Notes: generated from the letters alone by a model not told the origin. Counted from the stretch's first letter, positions 37,193-47,102 are shown. The stretch is DNA of 64,000 nucleotides from UBA937 sp031549725 (GCA_031549725.1 JAVBPH010000003.1:1-64000); one strand, 5' to 3'. Numbers and translations are program-made.

Positions 37193-38491
37193 ATGAAGAC
37201 CGTATATCTGGGTATGACCGCGGATATTATTCATCCTGGTATTGTAAATATTGTTCATCAGGCATCGCTTCATGGGGAAGTGCTGGTGGGGCTTTTGACC
37301 GACTCCGCTATAGCGCCCTATAAACGGCTGCCCTACCTTTCTTATGAACAGCGGAAACAGGTGGCGGAAAGTCTCAAGGGGGTCACCCGGGTCGTTCCCC
37401 AGGAAGAGTGGAGTTATGTCCCGAATCTAATAAAATACAAACCCGATTATATTATTCACGGGGATGACTGGAAGACGGGTATCCTCAGCAAGGTCCGGGA
37501 AGACGTATACCGGGTGATGAAAGAATGGGGCGGTGGGGTTATTGAAATTCCCTACACCCAGGGGATTAATTCCTCCAGCCTTAATGATTCATTGGCAGCC
37601 ATCGGAACCACCCCGGACATCCGGCTCAAGACCCTCCGGCGGCTTATCGAAGCAAAACCCGTGGTCAGGATCATGGAAGCCCATTCGGGACTTTCCGGAC
37701 TTATTGTGGAAAAGCTGGAAATATCCAAGGAAGATGGAATACACCGGTATGACGGCATGTGGTCTTCCAGTCTGACGGATTCAACCAGCAAGGGGAAGCC
37801 GGATATTGAAGCGGTGGACATTACCACCCGGCTTCAGGACCTGACCCAGATCCTGGAATGTACCACCAAGCCGATTATTTATGACGGCGACACCGGCGGT
37901 ATTTCGGAACATTTTGTGTTTACCGTCAGAACCCTGGAAAGGAACGGGATATCCGCTGTTATTATAGAAGATAAAACAGGATTAAAGAAAAATTCCCTTT
38001 TCGGTACCGAGGTGGAACAGCAGCTTGCCCCGGTGGAGGAATTCTGTGAAAAAATCCAGGCCGGAAAAAAAGCCCAGGTTACCAAGGAGTTTATGATTAT
38101 CGCCAGACTGGAAAGCCTGATCGCCGGTAAATCCGTGGATGACGCGCTTAGCCGGGCCAAGGCCTATGTGCAGTCCGGGGCGGACGGTGTTATGATCCAC
38201 AGCAAGGAAAAATCCGGTGAGGATATCCGGGAATTCTGCCAGCGGTTCAGGAAGGAATATGCCAGAATTCCCATTGTGCTGGTTCCGACAACCTATAATC
38301 AGTTTACTGAAAAGGAGCTGGCCTCCTGGGGGGCGAATATTGTTATCTACGCCAATCACATGCTCCGTTCTTCCTATCCGGCCATGTACAAAACCGCAGA
38401 ACTGATCCTGGAAAAGGAGCGTTCCCTGGAAGCGGACGAGCTGTGCATGCCAATTAAACAGGTCCTGGAATTGATCCCCGGAACTAAGTAA
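37193..38491 (+). CDS. Phosphoenolpyruvate mutase with N-terminal nucleotidyltransferase-like domain
   Basis: 432 aa. Residues 1-130 form a cytidylyltransferase-like domain (MTADIIHPGIVNIVHQA, INSSSLNDSL). Residues about 145-430 form the PEP mutase TIM barrel with ALDs of the isocitrate-lyase superfamily: DGMWSSSLTDSTSKGKPD near 181, YDGDTGG near 226 and the signature EDKTGLKKNSLFG near 258. It makes phosphonopyruvate from PEP, the first step of C-P bond biosynthesis. In the head domain the usual HxGH is HPGI, so nucleotidyl transfer may be impaired. AAGGAG precedes the ATG. The decarboxylase gene follows after 11 nt. Confidence 0.92.
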   Translation: MKTVYLGMTADIIHPGIVNIVHQASLHGEVLVGLLTDSAIAPYKRLPYLSYEQRKQVAESLKGVTRVVPQEEWSYVPNLIKYKPDYIIHGDDWKTGILSKVREDVYRVMKEWGGGVIEIPYTQGINSSSLNDSLAAIGTTPDIRLKTLRRLIEAKPVVRIMEAHSGLSGLIVEKLEISKEDGIHRYDGMWSSSLTDSTSKGKPDIEAVDITTRLQDLTQILECTTKPIIYDGDTGGISEHFVFTVRTLERNGISAVIIEDKTGLKKNSLFGTEVEQQLAPVEEFCEKIQAGKKAQVTKEFMIIARLESLIAGKSVDDALSRAKAYVQSGADGVMIHSKEKSGEDIREFCQRFRKEYARIPIVLVPTTYNQFTEKELASWGANIVIYANHMLRSSYPAMYKTAELILEKERSLEADELCMPIKQVLELIPGTK

Positions 38492-38502
38492 GGAGTAATA
38501 CG

Positions 38503-39600
38503 ATGATAGATACCCAGCGGTTTGGAGAAAAACTGAAAAATTCAGGATTTGATTTTTACAGCGGAGTTCCCTGTTCTTTCTTAAAGGACCTGATTAATTA
38601 TTCAATCAACGAATGTGAGTATGTGATGGCCGCTAATGAGGGCGATGCGGTGGCAATCTGCGCCGGAGCCTGGCTGGGAGGGCGCAAGACGGTGGTGCTT
38701 ATGCAGAATTCCGGCTTGGGAAATGCGGTGTCGCCTCTAACATCACTGAATGCAATTTTTCATATTCCGGTCCTGGGTTTCGTATCCCTCCGGGGCGAGC
38801 CCGGTTTGGCCGATGAGCCCCAGCATGAACTGATGGGTGTTATCACCGGGAAAATGCTGGAAGCCATGCGGATTGATTATGCGGTTCTTTCCGAGGATGA
38901 AACAGAAGCCGGGCAGCAGCTTTCCAGGGCCGTGGAAATTACGGATGCCGGGAAGCCCTTCTTTTTTATAGTCCGGAAGGGAATTTTTTCCAAGGTTTCC
39001 CTCAAGGAAAACCATAAGCCGGCCAAACGCGAAGGTCTGGCATCAAGAGGCGAGATGCTTAGAAGTGTAAAGCTTGCCGCAGACCGGAGTTCCCTTTTCC
39101 TGGCCACCACAGGGTTTACCGGCCGGGAACTTTATGAAATTGGGGATGATCCGAATAACCTGTATCTGGTGGGTTCCCTGGGCTGTGTGTCATCCCTGGG
39201 ACTTGGGTTGTCCCTGACCAGGCCGGACAGGAAAGTGATTGTCCTGGACGGTGACGGCTCTCTGCTCATGCGGGCCGGATCTCTGGGCGTGAACGCTTGG
39301 TACAAACCGAAAGCCATGCTTCATATACTCATGGATAACCAGGCCCATGAATCCACCGGCGGCCAGTTTACAGTTTCCCCTGGCATAAATTACCCGATGC
39401 TGGCGGAAGCCTTCGGATATCCCGGGACTTTTACGGCGGAAACTCCCGATGAACTTGAAAAAATTATCCATGACTGGGACCGGACCGGAGGGCTCGCTTT
39501 TGTATATGTTCCCATTGCCGTAGGAGCTCCCGAAACTTTGGGCCGTCCTAAAACGAAACCCTTTGAAGTAACCCGGCGGTTTAAGGATTTTTTGGGATAG
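38503..39600 (+). CDS. Phosphonopyruvate decarboxylase
   Basis: 365 aa. A TPP-dependent enzyme that pulls the PEP mutase equilibrium forward, yielding phosphonoacetaldehyde. The N-terminal pyrimidine domain has GVPCSFLKDL near 20, NEGDAVAICAGAWLGG near 46 and MQNSGLGNAVSPLTSL near 67. The TPP/Mg motif is LDGDGSLLMRAGSLGV near 248 with DNQAHESTGGQ near 279. The order mutase-decarboxylase and the close spacing indicate one operon. The next pathway enzyme lies 11.7 kb away. Confidence 0.92.
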   Translation: MIDTQRFGEKLKNSGFDFYSGVPCSFLKDLINYSINECEYVMAANEGDAVAICAGAWLGGRKTVVLMQNSGLGNAVSPLTSLNAIFHIPVLGFVSLRGEPGLADEPQHELMGVITGKMLEAMRIDYAVLSEDETEAGQQLSRAVEITDAGKPFFFIVRKGIFSKVSLKENHKPAKREGLASRGEMLRSVKLAADRSSLFLATTGFTGRELYEIGDDPNNLYLVGSLGCVSSLGLGLSLTRPDRKVIVLDGDGSLLMRAGSLGVNAWYKPKAMLHILMDNQAHESTGGQFTVSPGINYPMLAEAFGYPGTFTAETPDELEKIIHDWDRTGGLAFVYVPIAVGAPETLGRPKTKPFEVTRRFKDFLG

Positions 39601-39751
39601 GTATTTTGTAGTAGTTAGTTGAGGTGGACAAAGAATAGTCCTTATAAAAACTGAGTAGAAATAAATTAGATAATTTAGGAAAATAAAAATAGCATATAGC
39701 TTTAATGCTCAGAGCTAATAGTATTTTTTCAAATTTATATATGGAGAAAAT

Positions 39752-41461
39752 ATGGAAGACCAGCTTGAAGGAGTTGAAGATCAGAGCCTTAAAGTATTTG
39801 TAAAGAGTTTGTCTTTTAATGATGGACAGAAATTTGATTTTGGCAATTCTGATATTGTAATTTTTACCGGAGCAAATAATTCTGGAAAAAGTCAAATTTT
39901 AAGAGATGTTTTACAGTATTTTTTAAATAATGACAAAAAAATGGTTAAAGTAATTAATCACCTTGAAGGACTTTTTTTGGGAAGTATAAAAGAATATTTC
40001 AATACTGCTATCGTTAATTCTAATGGTTATTATTGGGTTGGACAAAACACTTATCAAACCAGGGATTCGATAGAGCGCTTATGGAATAACCAGCAGTTTG
40101 TAGTTGGGTTTCATTCAATATTTATAAATTTTTTGAGCACAGAACAACGGCTTACTTCTTCCAATGCTCAATCCTCATTTGATTCCTTAAAATCTATGCC
40201 AACACATCCAATTCAAGAATTATTTATTGACGATGAAAAAGAAAAAGAACTATCAAAATATTTTCGTCAAGCATTTGGTGTTGATTTGATAGTAGATAGA
40301 GGTGCTGGAGATAAAATACCACTTTTTGTTGGTGAAGCGCCTCCTATTGATAAAGAAAAAGAAGATCGAGTCTCAAGATCATACAGAGAAAGATTGGTTT
40401 CTTTGCCAACCTTACAAGAGCAAGGCGATGGTATGCGCAGTTATGTAAGTATTCTTCTTGATGCTTTTACAGCAAAACATACTATAACCCTGATTGATGA
40501 ACCAGAGGCTTTTTTGCATCCTCCGCAAGCGCGGCTTTTAGGGAAAATGCTGGCAAAAAACACACCCAATACCCGGCAATTGTTTATTTCAACCCATAGT
40601 GAAGATTTTCTAAAAGGTTTGCTTGATGCGGATAATAAAAATGTAAAAATAATTCGAATAAATAGATCTGAAAACATTAATCATATAAGTCTATTAAAAA
40701 ATGAGGATATTAAACGGGTTTGGAAAGATCCTATATTGCGTTATTCAAATATCCTTAGTGGTTTATTCCATTCAAAAGTTGTTATTTGTGAAAGCGACTC
40801 GGACTGCAGATTTTATCAGGCAATTATGAATTCAATGTATGATGAGAAAAATGACATTAGCCAAGACGTATTATTTACCCATTGTGGTGGCAAGCAACGA
40901 TTAAAAACAGTTATTAATGCTTTGCGGTCATTAAATGTGAGGGTTGCTGTAATTGCTGATATTGATGTATTGAATGACAAAGAAGTTTTAAAAGACATTA
41001 TTACTTCTTTGAGGTTTGACTTTTCTTCAATAGAGAGAGATTGGAACATCCTGGATAGTTATGTAAAAACGCAGCGGCCTCAGTTAAATAAAGATGAAGT
41101 TAAATCTAAAATTGAAAAGTTGCTTTCTGAGACTTCCAATTCAGAAATGAATTTGTCAAAAGAAATTGCAGATGAAATATCAAAAGTAGTAAAAATGTCA
41201 ACAGCATGGTCAAAAATCAAGGAGGTTGGAAAGGATTTTTTCAAAGGAGAGTCATTTACTTCTTTTGAAAGAATCGAAAACATATGTTGTACAAATGGTC
41301 TATTTATAGTACCTGTTGGAGAATTAGAAAGTTTTTATAGGCCTGCGACAAATCATGGTCCAAAATGGGTTAATGAAGTTCTTGAAAATGTAAAATATTT
41401 AAATGAAGATATGAATTTACGCAGTGCCCGTGAATTTATAAATAAAATTATAGCATTTTAG
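39752..41461 (+). CDS. OLD-family ATPase with TOPRIM nuclease domain
   Basis: 569 aa. The N-terminal ABC/SMC-like ATPase has Walker A FTGANNSGKSQIL near residue 51, the signature-like region LQEQGDGMRSYVSILLDAF near 222 and Walker B ITLIDEPEAFLHP near 246. A histidine switch lies in LFISTHSEDF. The C-terminal TOPRIM domain has the acidic residues VVICESDSDCRFYQ near 347 and VAVIADIDVLND near 407. This layout is that of class 1 OLD nucleases, several of which act in phage defence. No partner gene is adjacent. The gene is clearly more AT-rich than the phosphonate genes beside it, consistent with lateral transfer. Confidence 0.85.
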   Translation: MEDQLEGVEDQSLKVFVKSLSFNDGQKFDFGNSDIVIFTGANNSGKSQILRDVLQYFLNNDKKMVKVINHLEGLFLGSIKEYFNTAIVNSNGYYWVGQNTYQTRDSIERLWNNQQFVVGFHSIFINFLSTEQRLTSSNAQSSFDSLKSMPTHPIQELFIDDEKEKELSKYFRQAFGVDLIVDRGAGDKIPLFVGEAPPIDKEKEDRVSRSYRERLVSLPTLQEQGDGMRSYVSILLDAFTAKHTITLIDEPEAFLHPPQARLLGKMLAKNTPNTRQLFISTHSEDFLKGLLDADNKNVKIIRINRSENINHISLLKNEDIKRVWKDPILRYSNILSGLFHSKVVICESDSDCRFYQAIMNSMYDEKNDISQDVLFTHCGGKQRLKTVINALRSLNVRVAVIADIDVLNDKEVLKDIITSLRFDFSSIERDWNILDSYVKTQRPQLNKDEVKSKIEKLLSETSNSEMNLSKEIADEISKVVKMSTAWSKIKEVGKDFFKGESFTSFERIENICCTNGLFIVPVGELESFYRPATNHGPKWVNEVLENVKYLNEDMNLRSAREFINKIIAF

Positions 41462-41571
41462 AAAAATAGATTTTCTCTTAGAGACTTGTATTTTATCTTA
41501 CATATAGTCTTTTTATTGATTGCTGAAAAAACAGGGGTTGATAATCCTGCGTTCCGTAAAAGGGAGATAAC

Positions 41572-42354
41572 ATGGCAAAGAAATATTTGATTTATCTGTC
41601 TATATTATTACTAATCTCCTGTTCAAAAAATATAAATGATAATGAAATTGCCGGCAGTTCGGATAATAATATTACAGAAGAAAAAATAACCATTGACGAA
41701 ACCGGTGAAACAAATATTCCAAATAATATCTGGGGGGAGAAATTAGTAAATTTTCCGGAAGGATTGAACCTTAAAAAAGAACCAGGTCTTAATTCTGAAA
41801 AAATAATGGTAATTCCCCATAATGCTGTTGTTTATTTAATAGCAAAAGACTTAAAAAATGAAACAATCGATAATATTAATGATAGATGGTATTTTGTTCA
41901 ATACGGAGAATATTCAGGCTGGGTTTTTGGTGGATATTTGATTGATACAAATAAGGATGGTATAACAGAATATTTAGATTTTAAAATGATATTAAAAGAA
42001 GATCCAAACGATAAAGGAAGGTTTATCTTTGAATCTGTTCTTGTCAATTTGACAAAAGACATGAATCGGGTTGAAAACTATATGATTGATAATAATACTC
42101 TGTTCAGGCTTACACAAATTAATGAAGAAGATTATTTATTTGAATATAATTATCCGCCAATTTCCAGGATAAACATTAATCCGGATTCCAGAAATGTTAT
42201 TATCAATGAAAATTTTTCAGCACCCTTTTATACAAATTCAGCAGAAAAGGGTGGCGGGTATACGGATATCAAATTTTCACTTATAGAAAATAAATTAATC
42301 CTTGAATTAACGCACCAACAAACAGATATGAGTAAAATTGATGGAGATGTATGA
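41572..42354 (+). CDS. SH3-domain lipoprotein of unknown function
   Basis: 260 aa. The lipoprotein signal peptide is MAKKYLIYLSILLLISC. After a polar linker, an SH3b-like domain follows (GLNLKKEPGLNSEKIMVIP, RWYFVQYGEYSGWVFGGYL at about 64-123). The C-terminal half is an unrecognised beta-rich region. AAAAGGGAG precedes the ATG. SH3b lipoproteins often bind peptidoglycan; the role here is not known. Confidence 0.72.
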   Translation: MAKKYLIYLSILLLISCSKNINDNEIAGSSDNNITEEKITIDETGETNIPNNIWGEKLVNFPEGLNLKKEPGLNSEKIMVIPHNAVVYLIAKDLKNETIDNINDRWYFVQYGEYSGWVFGGYLIDTNKDGITEYLDFKMILKEDPNDKGRFIFESVLVNLTKDMNRVENYMIDNNTLFRLTQINEEDYLFEYNYPPISRININPDSRNVIINENFSAPFYTNSAEKGGGYTDIKFSLIENKLILELTHQQTDMSKIDGDV

Positions 42355-42727
42355 TAATCCTGTTTAACATCTAAATGCTTGTTGCTTATAAGGATTACTT
42401 CGCAAAAATGCGAGAAAGAAAACCTCGTGAAGGGTGCAGCTCAACTGGGGTTTTTGGAGATCATGTGGCCCCCCAAACGGTAAAGTGTTATGTATTGTGA
42501 TGAGACATATAGATATTTGTTTTACAATCCAATACGAAATATATATTATAATATTATATATGATAACAGCATGTCATAATATGATAATATTTTTCACAAT
42601 TTTTAAGCCGTTTTTCATATAGTCTTAAAGCCTCCATTGCACATAACTCTCGTTTTATTTTGGTATATCTTGATAATATTATAGATAAAATGTAAAAGTA
42701 GAAATACTATTTTCCGGAGGAATGATT
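42355..42727. other. Gene-free stretch
   Basis: No credible gene was found. A short stem TTCGCA / TGCGAG near 42399-42414 and an AT-rich part from 42520 onward are the only visible features. GGAGG at 42716-42720 is the ribosome site of the next gene. Confidence 0.4.
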
Positions 42728-43171
42728 ATGGAAACCAGGGCCGAAGGTGCTGTTGATTTATTTAATAAAGGGTTTAATTGTGCACAGGCAGTATTAGCTT
42801 CCCACTGTGAGGAATATGGGTTATCTGATAAAATTGCAAAGAAAATTTCCTGCGGCTTTCTTGGGGGAGTTGCAAATAATGGAGAAATCTGCGGAGCTGT
42901 ATCCGGAGCAATAATGCTTATCGGATTAAAGTATGGAAAATATTTGGAATCCGACAATGAATCAAAAGATAAAACCTCTGAATTGGTAAATCAATATATT
43001 GAAAGTTTCAAAAAAGAATACGGCTCAATAATTTGCAAAGAATTATTAAAATATGACCTTAGCAAAGAAGAAGAAAAAATAATGGCCAGAGATTCCGGTA
43101 TTTTTAAGGAACTATGCCCCGTATTGGTGAAACGTTCGGTTGAATTGGTGGAAGAAACATTGAAAAATTAA
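42728..43171 (+). CDS. C_GCAxxG_C_C family protein
   Basis: 147 aa from the ATG at 42728, which is seven bases after GGAGG; the ATG at 42722 is too close to it. The family's conserved cysteines are in order: FNCAQAVLASHC, ISCGFLGG, GEICGAVSGAI, IICKELL and ELCPVLV. Such small proteins are thought to bind metal or take part in redox chemistry, but no activity is established. It is cytoplasmic, with no export signal. Confidence 0.82.
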   Translation: METRAEGAVDLFNKGFNCAQAVLASHCEEYGLSDKIAKKISCGFLGGVANNGEICGAVSGAIMLIGLKYGKYLESDNESKDKTSELVNQYIESFKKEYGSIICKELLKYDLSKEEEKIMARDSGIFKELCPVLVKRSVELVEETLKN

Positions 43172-43264
43172 TTTGAATGTATTCCAAAATAATTGACATC
43201 TTGGTACAAAAAATTATTATCAGGTGTTAAATAAATACAGCAAGTTAAATTTTGGGATAAAAAA

Positions 43265-44017
43265 ATGAACAGGAAATTGATTCTTTTTGTGGTTTTTGCC
43301 TTTCTTTTTGCAGGTCTTTTGGTAATTATTCAAATAGCTGCAAAAATTGATTTTGAGATAATTGTTTTGCCTCAGCTTGCCCCAACCCTGGCATATCTTC
43401 TTACCATATTGCTGTTCAGGGATATGTATAAACCAATAATAATCAAATTTAATAAATATGTATTGGTAAAAACATTTATCGCAGTATTATTTCCGTTAAC
43501 AATATTTACAATAACATGCATCATCGGTTCGTTTATTGGAATTCAAACAAAAATACCGGGCAATTTATTTCAAATAATAATTGTTGGTATCATTGGTTTG
43601 ATCATTGGATGCATTACGGAAGAAATTGGTTGGAGAAGTTTTTTACAACCGGCATTGGAACAAAAATATCCAGTGTTTATTTCTTCGTTGATTGTTGGCC
43701 TGATTTGGGGTTTATGGCATGTTTCATATTATTCAAATGGACTAATATTTATGTTGGGATTTTTGGTGTTTACAATTTCCGTATCAGTAATAATTGTGTT
43801 TTTGCAAAAAAACACACACCACAGCTTAATAATTTCAGCATTATTTCATATATCAATAAATATCGGGGCAAAATTTTTTGGTAATAACGATTCTCTGAAT
43901 ATGATAAATAACCTTGTATGGTTGACAGCCGCAATAGTAATAACAATATTTGGAAGGAAATATTATTTTGTAAAAGCAGCATATACAGCCGGAATGTCAG
44001 GTGATAACCATGTCTGA
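43265..44017 (+). CDS. CPBP (CAAX/Abi) family intramembrane metalloprotease
   Basis: 250 aa with seven to eight predicted membrane segments. The conserved glutamate motif TEEIGWRSFLQPAL lies near residue 117, GLIWGLWHVSYY near 145 (His), and a further helix with SALFHISINIG near 192. This matches the CPBP family of prenyl-protease-like enzymes, some of which protect against bacteriocins. The gene is AT-rich. Its last bases overlap the start of the next gene by 8 nt. Confidence 0.82.
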   Translation: MNRKLILFVVFAFLFAGLLVIIQIAAKIDFEIIVLPQLAPTLAYLLTILLFRDMYKPIIIKFNKYVLVKTFIAVLFPLTIFTITCIIGSFIGIQTKIPGNLFQIIIVGIIGLIIGCITEEIGWRSFLQPALEQKYPVFISSLIVGLIWGLWHVSYYSNGLIFMLGFLVFTISVSVIIVFLQKNTHHSLIISALFHISINIGAKFFGNNDSLNMINNLVWLTAAIVITIFGRKYYFVKAAYTAGMSGDNHV

Positions 44018-44555
44018 AAGGGGCATTTGTTTCTTTGCTACAAAAAATGATTTACATAGAATATTAAAGCCTTTTGAACAGAAGCACCCAATTAAGTATG
44101 TTGAATGCGGTATGTACAGTTCAAAAAATTATCCGGTTCATAATAGTGTTGATGATTTAAGGAATCTGGGTATTTCAGCTTCCGGCGATCATAACGACAG
44201 TAGTTTTTTAATAGTAGATTCTGATGTGGAAGTCGTTTTGCGTGAGGTTAGACAACTACTGGGAAAAAAATATTATGTTGATCAAAAGGTCAATCATAAT
44301 TCAATTGTGTTTTGGCCAGGAGGATTGTATGGACCGGATTATCTGATTCATGGCAGAATTGCGACAATCCATGATAATGAAATTTCAAATGATCTGTATA
44401 AATCCTTTGCGAAAGGGTTTATCAAGGGATTTAAGAAATATCATTCATTTTACATTGGGCCAGAGGCTCTAGAGTTATCGGGTAAAGTAAGACTAATCAC
44501 AATGACCATAAATGAACCGCCTGAGTATGATTTTAAAATAAATCTTGATAACTAG
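44010..44555 (+). CDS. Hypothetical cytoplasmic protein
   Basis: 181 aa from the ATG at 44010, within the last codons of the protease gene, with AGGTGAT upstream; a GTG at 44001 is an alternative. No signal peptide or membrane segment is present. Visible features are FFATKNDLHRILKPFEQ and a tryptophan-proline patch FWPGGLYGPDYLIHGRIA. No family was recognised. Overlap suggests translation coupled to the protease. Confidence 0.65.
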   Translation: MSERGICFFATKNDLHRILKPFEQKHPIKYVECGMYSSKNYPVHNSVDDLRNLGISASGDHNDSSFLIVDSDVEVVLREVRQLLGKKYYVDQKVNHNSIVFWPGGLYGPDYLIHGRIATIHDNEISNDLYKSFAKGFIKGFKKYHSFYIGPEALELSGKVRLITMTINEPPEYDFKINLDN

Positions 44556-44610
44556 TATGTTTGCTGTTAATATTATTGAATATTATAAGAATATACAGGA
44601 GAAAGAAACC

Positions 44611-45417
44611 TTGAAAAAATATTATGCTGTTTTAATATACGGGTTACTTTCTGCATTTTGTTTTCCTGCCGAAAGAGGAATAATATTTACGGATAATCTG
44701 CGGATTAGAAATGCTCCGTCAATAACCGGGAAAGTTATCGGTACATGCATTGACGAGGTGGTTGTTGAACAGAATGGTATTGCAGAGATCCTTTATAAAA
44801 ATAAGATTATTAATATATACGAAAAAAGCGGAACAAAAACAATGAAGGATGGCGTCTTTGATTATTGGTATAAGATATCAGATACAATGAATTGCTGGAT
44901 AAATGCATATTATGTTGCATTATTTCCAATATACTTTCGTTATGCTCCTGTGTCGGGTGAAGAGGATTATAAGATAATAAGTATTGATGAAACAGGGTTA
45001 GCTCATTATCTTATACTTGATGAATATAATTCCAAAAATACAATCGAAAAATATGATTATACCTTATACGATGAATTGTATAAAAAGATGCGGGACAATT
45101 CCTATTTGCGCCTAAGTGAATTTATTAAGGATATTAATGAAAAGCTTAAAATCGGTGAGCTGGATTTATCTTCTGAACCTGAGAAAACTAAATCATTCAG
45201 ATTATATACTTTGCCGCTGTTGTATGATGTTAAAATAGCCCCGGATCTTAAATCACTTAAGGAAATTTTTGGATGGACCCGTTTTGGCGGCCGTTTTGTA
45301 CAGGATTTTATGATTATTGATTTAGACAAAACCTATAGTTTAAGTGTAAATTATACAGAAGGTGAAGAACAAAAAATAATTGATATGACATATTATGTAC
45401 AGCTAAGGCGAAATTAA
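44611..45417 (+). CDS. Secreted SH3-domain protein of unknown function
   Basis: 268 aa from a TTG at 44611, chosen because CAGGAGA lies eight bases upstream and it begins a good signal peptide (KKYYAVLIYGLLSAFCFPAE). Longer in-frame starts have no ribosome site. The mature N-terminus is SH3b-like (LRIRNAPSITGKVIGTC, FDYWYKISDTMNCWINAYYV); the rest is not recognised. Its layout resembles the lipoprotein at 41572-42354. Confidence 0.65.
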   Translation: MKKYYAVLIYGLLSAFCFPAERGIIFTDNLRIRNAPSITGKVIGTCIDEVVVEQNGIAEILYKNKIINIYEKSGTKTMKDGVFDYWYKISDTMNCWINAYYVALFPIYFRYAPVSGEEDYKIISIDETGLAHYLILDEYNSKNTIEKYDYTLYDELYKKMRDNSYLRLSEFIKDINEKLKIGELDLSSEPEKTKSFRLYTLPLLYDVKIAPDLKSLKEIFGWTRFGGRFVQDFMIIDLDKTYSLSVNYTEGEEQKIIDMTYYVQLRRN

Positions 45418-45507
45418 TCGTGAATGGGTTAGGTTGTGTTACACCGCAGGACGATATGAAGTTTTTTTTAAATAATGTTTGATAAAATTGAATCATAGGA
45501 TGAAAAG

Positions 45508-46350
45508 ATGAAATACTGTCATGTGGATGTTTTTTCCTCAAAGCCATTAAGCGGAAACGGATTAACGGTGGTTTTTCCGGATAAAGAAATCGACGATCAA
45601 ATTCTTGGAGACATTACAAAAGAGTTTAAACAATTTGAAACTGCTTTTATATATGCCAGGGAAAACGAAGCATACCCTGTCCGTATTTTCACCGTTGAAG
45701 AAGAATTGGAATTCGCCGGCCATCCGGTATTGGGAGCCGGTGCGGTGATACACAGGACTTTTTATCCTGATGATAAAATAAAAAATACAGTTATCAAAAT
45801 AAAGGAAAGGAATATCACCGTCGAATCAGAAAAAATCGGAAATACCTTTTCTGTTACAATGAATCAGGGTGTCCCGGATTTCATAAACACTATTCCTGTA
45901 AATTGTTATGCCGAAATTGCCGACTCGCTTAATTTGTCATTGAACGATATGGATGCCAATTTTCCTCTGGAAGTTGTTTCCACGGGACTTCCGTATTTGT
46001 TAATACCCTTGAGCGGTAATATCGGAAAGTGCAAAATTACCCATTCTCATTTTGAACAACTATTGCATAAGTTTAATGCTAAATTTGTATATGTATTTGA
46101 TACAAAAAACCTTGAGTGCCGGACATGGGACAATTTTGGATTGGTGGAAGATGTGGCAACCGGCAGCGCCGCCGGTCCCTTGTGTGCCTATTTAATCAAG
46201 TATAAAGTAAAAGAACAACACGAAAAAATAGTTTTATCCCAGGGTAAATATGTAAACAGACCCAGTGAAATAGAATGCTGGATGACCTCCCGGGAGGTTT
46301 ATATAAAAGGACATGTTTCTTTTTTTAGCCATGGCGAATTAGACCTGTAA
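45508..46350 (+). CDS. PhzF family epimerase/isomerase-like protein
   Basis: 280 aa. The PhzF (diaminopimelate-epimerase-like) fold is marked by VDVFSSKPLSGNGLTVVF at the N-terminus, the conserved catalytic-glutamate region EEELEFAGHPVLGAGAVI near 60-78, and EDVATGSAAGPLCAYL near 215. Family members isomerise small molecules; the substrate is not predictable. The ribosome site is weak. Confidence 0.85.
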   Translation: MKYCHVDVFSSKPLSGNGLTVVFPDKEIDDQILGDITKEFKQFETAFIYARENEAYPVRIFTVEEELEFAGHPVLGAGAVIHRTFYPDDKIKNTVIKIKERNITVESEKIGNTFSVTMNQGVPDFINTIPVNCYAEIADSLNLSLNDMDANFPLEVVSTGLPYLLIPLSGNIGKCKITHSHFEQLLHKFNAKFVYVFDTKNLECRTWDNFGLVEDVATGSAAGPLCAYLIKYKVKEQHEKIVLSQGKYVNRPSEIECWMTSREVYIKGHVSFFSHGELDL

Positions 46351-46404
46351 AAGAATTTACATCCGGTGGGATCTAATTTTATTATTTTTGTTACAGGAAG
46401 GAGT

Positions 46405-47049
46405 ATGAAAATGACTGATGAATCAAAATGCGGGAATTGTTATCTGTATGTATTGGATACATTGGCCGATTGGGAAATCGGATTCATAACCGCAGAATTA
46501 ACCAGCAAAAGGTATTTTGCGAAAAACAGAACATTGAATTTTCTGAAAATCGGAAATACCCTGGAACCAATCACAACCATGGGCGGAATGGTTATTGTGC
46601 CGGATAAGGATATTATGGATATTGAATTCCAGGAAGGGGACCTGCTGATCCTGCCCGGAGCAGACACCTGGATGGATGAAAGAAATAAAAAGATTTTGGA
46701 AATTGTATCAAAGATAATTGATCAGAATGTTGCTATTGCCGCAATCTGCGGAGCTACATTTGCTTTGACCCAGTGGGGCTTGTTAGATAATAGAACCCAT
46801 ACCAGTAATGATAAGGATCTTCTTAAAATGATTTGCCCTGGTTATACAGGAAGCGATCATTATATAAATAAACCGGCAGTGACCGATGGAAATTTGATAA
46901 CCGCTTCCGGTCTTGCGCCGCTGGAATTCTCTTGTGAGGTTTTTAAAAAGATTGGGGTAATGAAGGATGATACAATAGAAGCGTGGTTTCAATTGTATAC
47001 TATCAGAGATTCGAAAAGTTTTTATAATTTAATGGAATCCTTAAAGTAA
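46405..47049 (+). CDS. DJ-1/PfpI family protein
   Basis: 214 aa from the ATG at 46405 (AGGAAGGAGT upstream; an earlier start at 46366 lacks one). It has the class I glutamine-amidotransferase-like flavodoxin fold: LLILPGADTWMDE near 82 and the nucleophile elbow AAICGATFALTQWG near 114 (Cys). It resembles YdeA/PfpI proteins (protease, chaperone or deglycase activities are reported in the family). Function is not certain. Confidence 0.8.
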   Translation: MKMTDESKCGNCYLYVLDTLADWEIGFITAELTSKRYFAKNRTLNFLKIGNTLEPITTMGGMVIVPDKDIMDIEFQEGDLLILPGADTWMDERNKKILEIVSKIIDQNVAIAAICGATFALTQWGLLDNRTHTSNDKDLLKMICPGYTGSDHYINKPAVTDGNLITASGLAPLEFSCEVFKKIGVMKDDTIEAWFQLYTIRDSKSFYNLMESLK

Positions 47050-47102
47050 ACAGCCGTTTATCCCAATTCAGTACAGATAATGAAAAGCAGAGAGGTAAAA
47101 GG

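Noticed and set aside
42434..42622. 62-codon frame before the C_GCAxxG_C_C gene
   Set aside because: Hydrophobic AT-rich translation without ribosome site or family; treated as chance.
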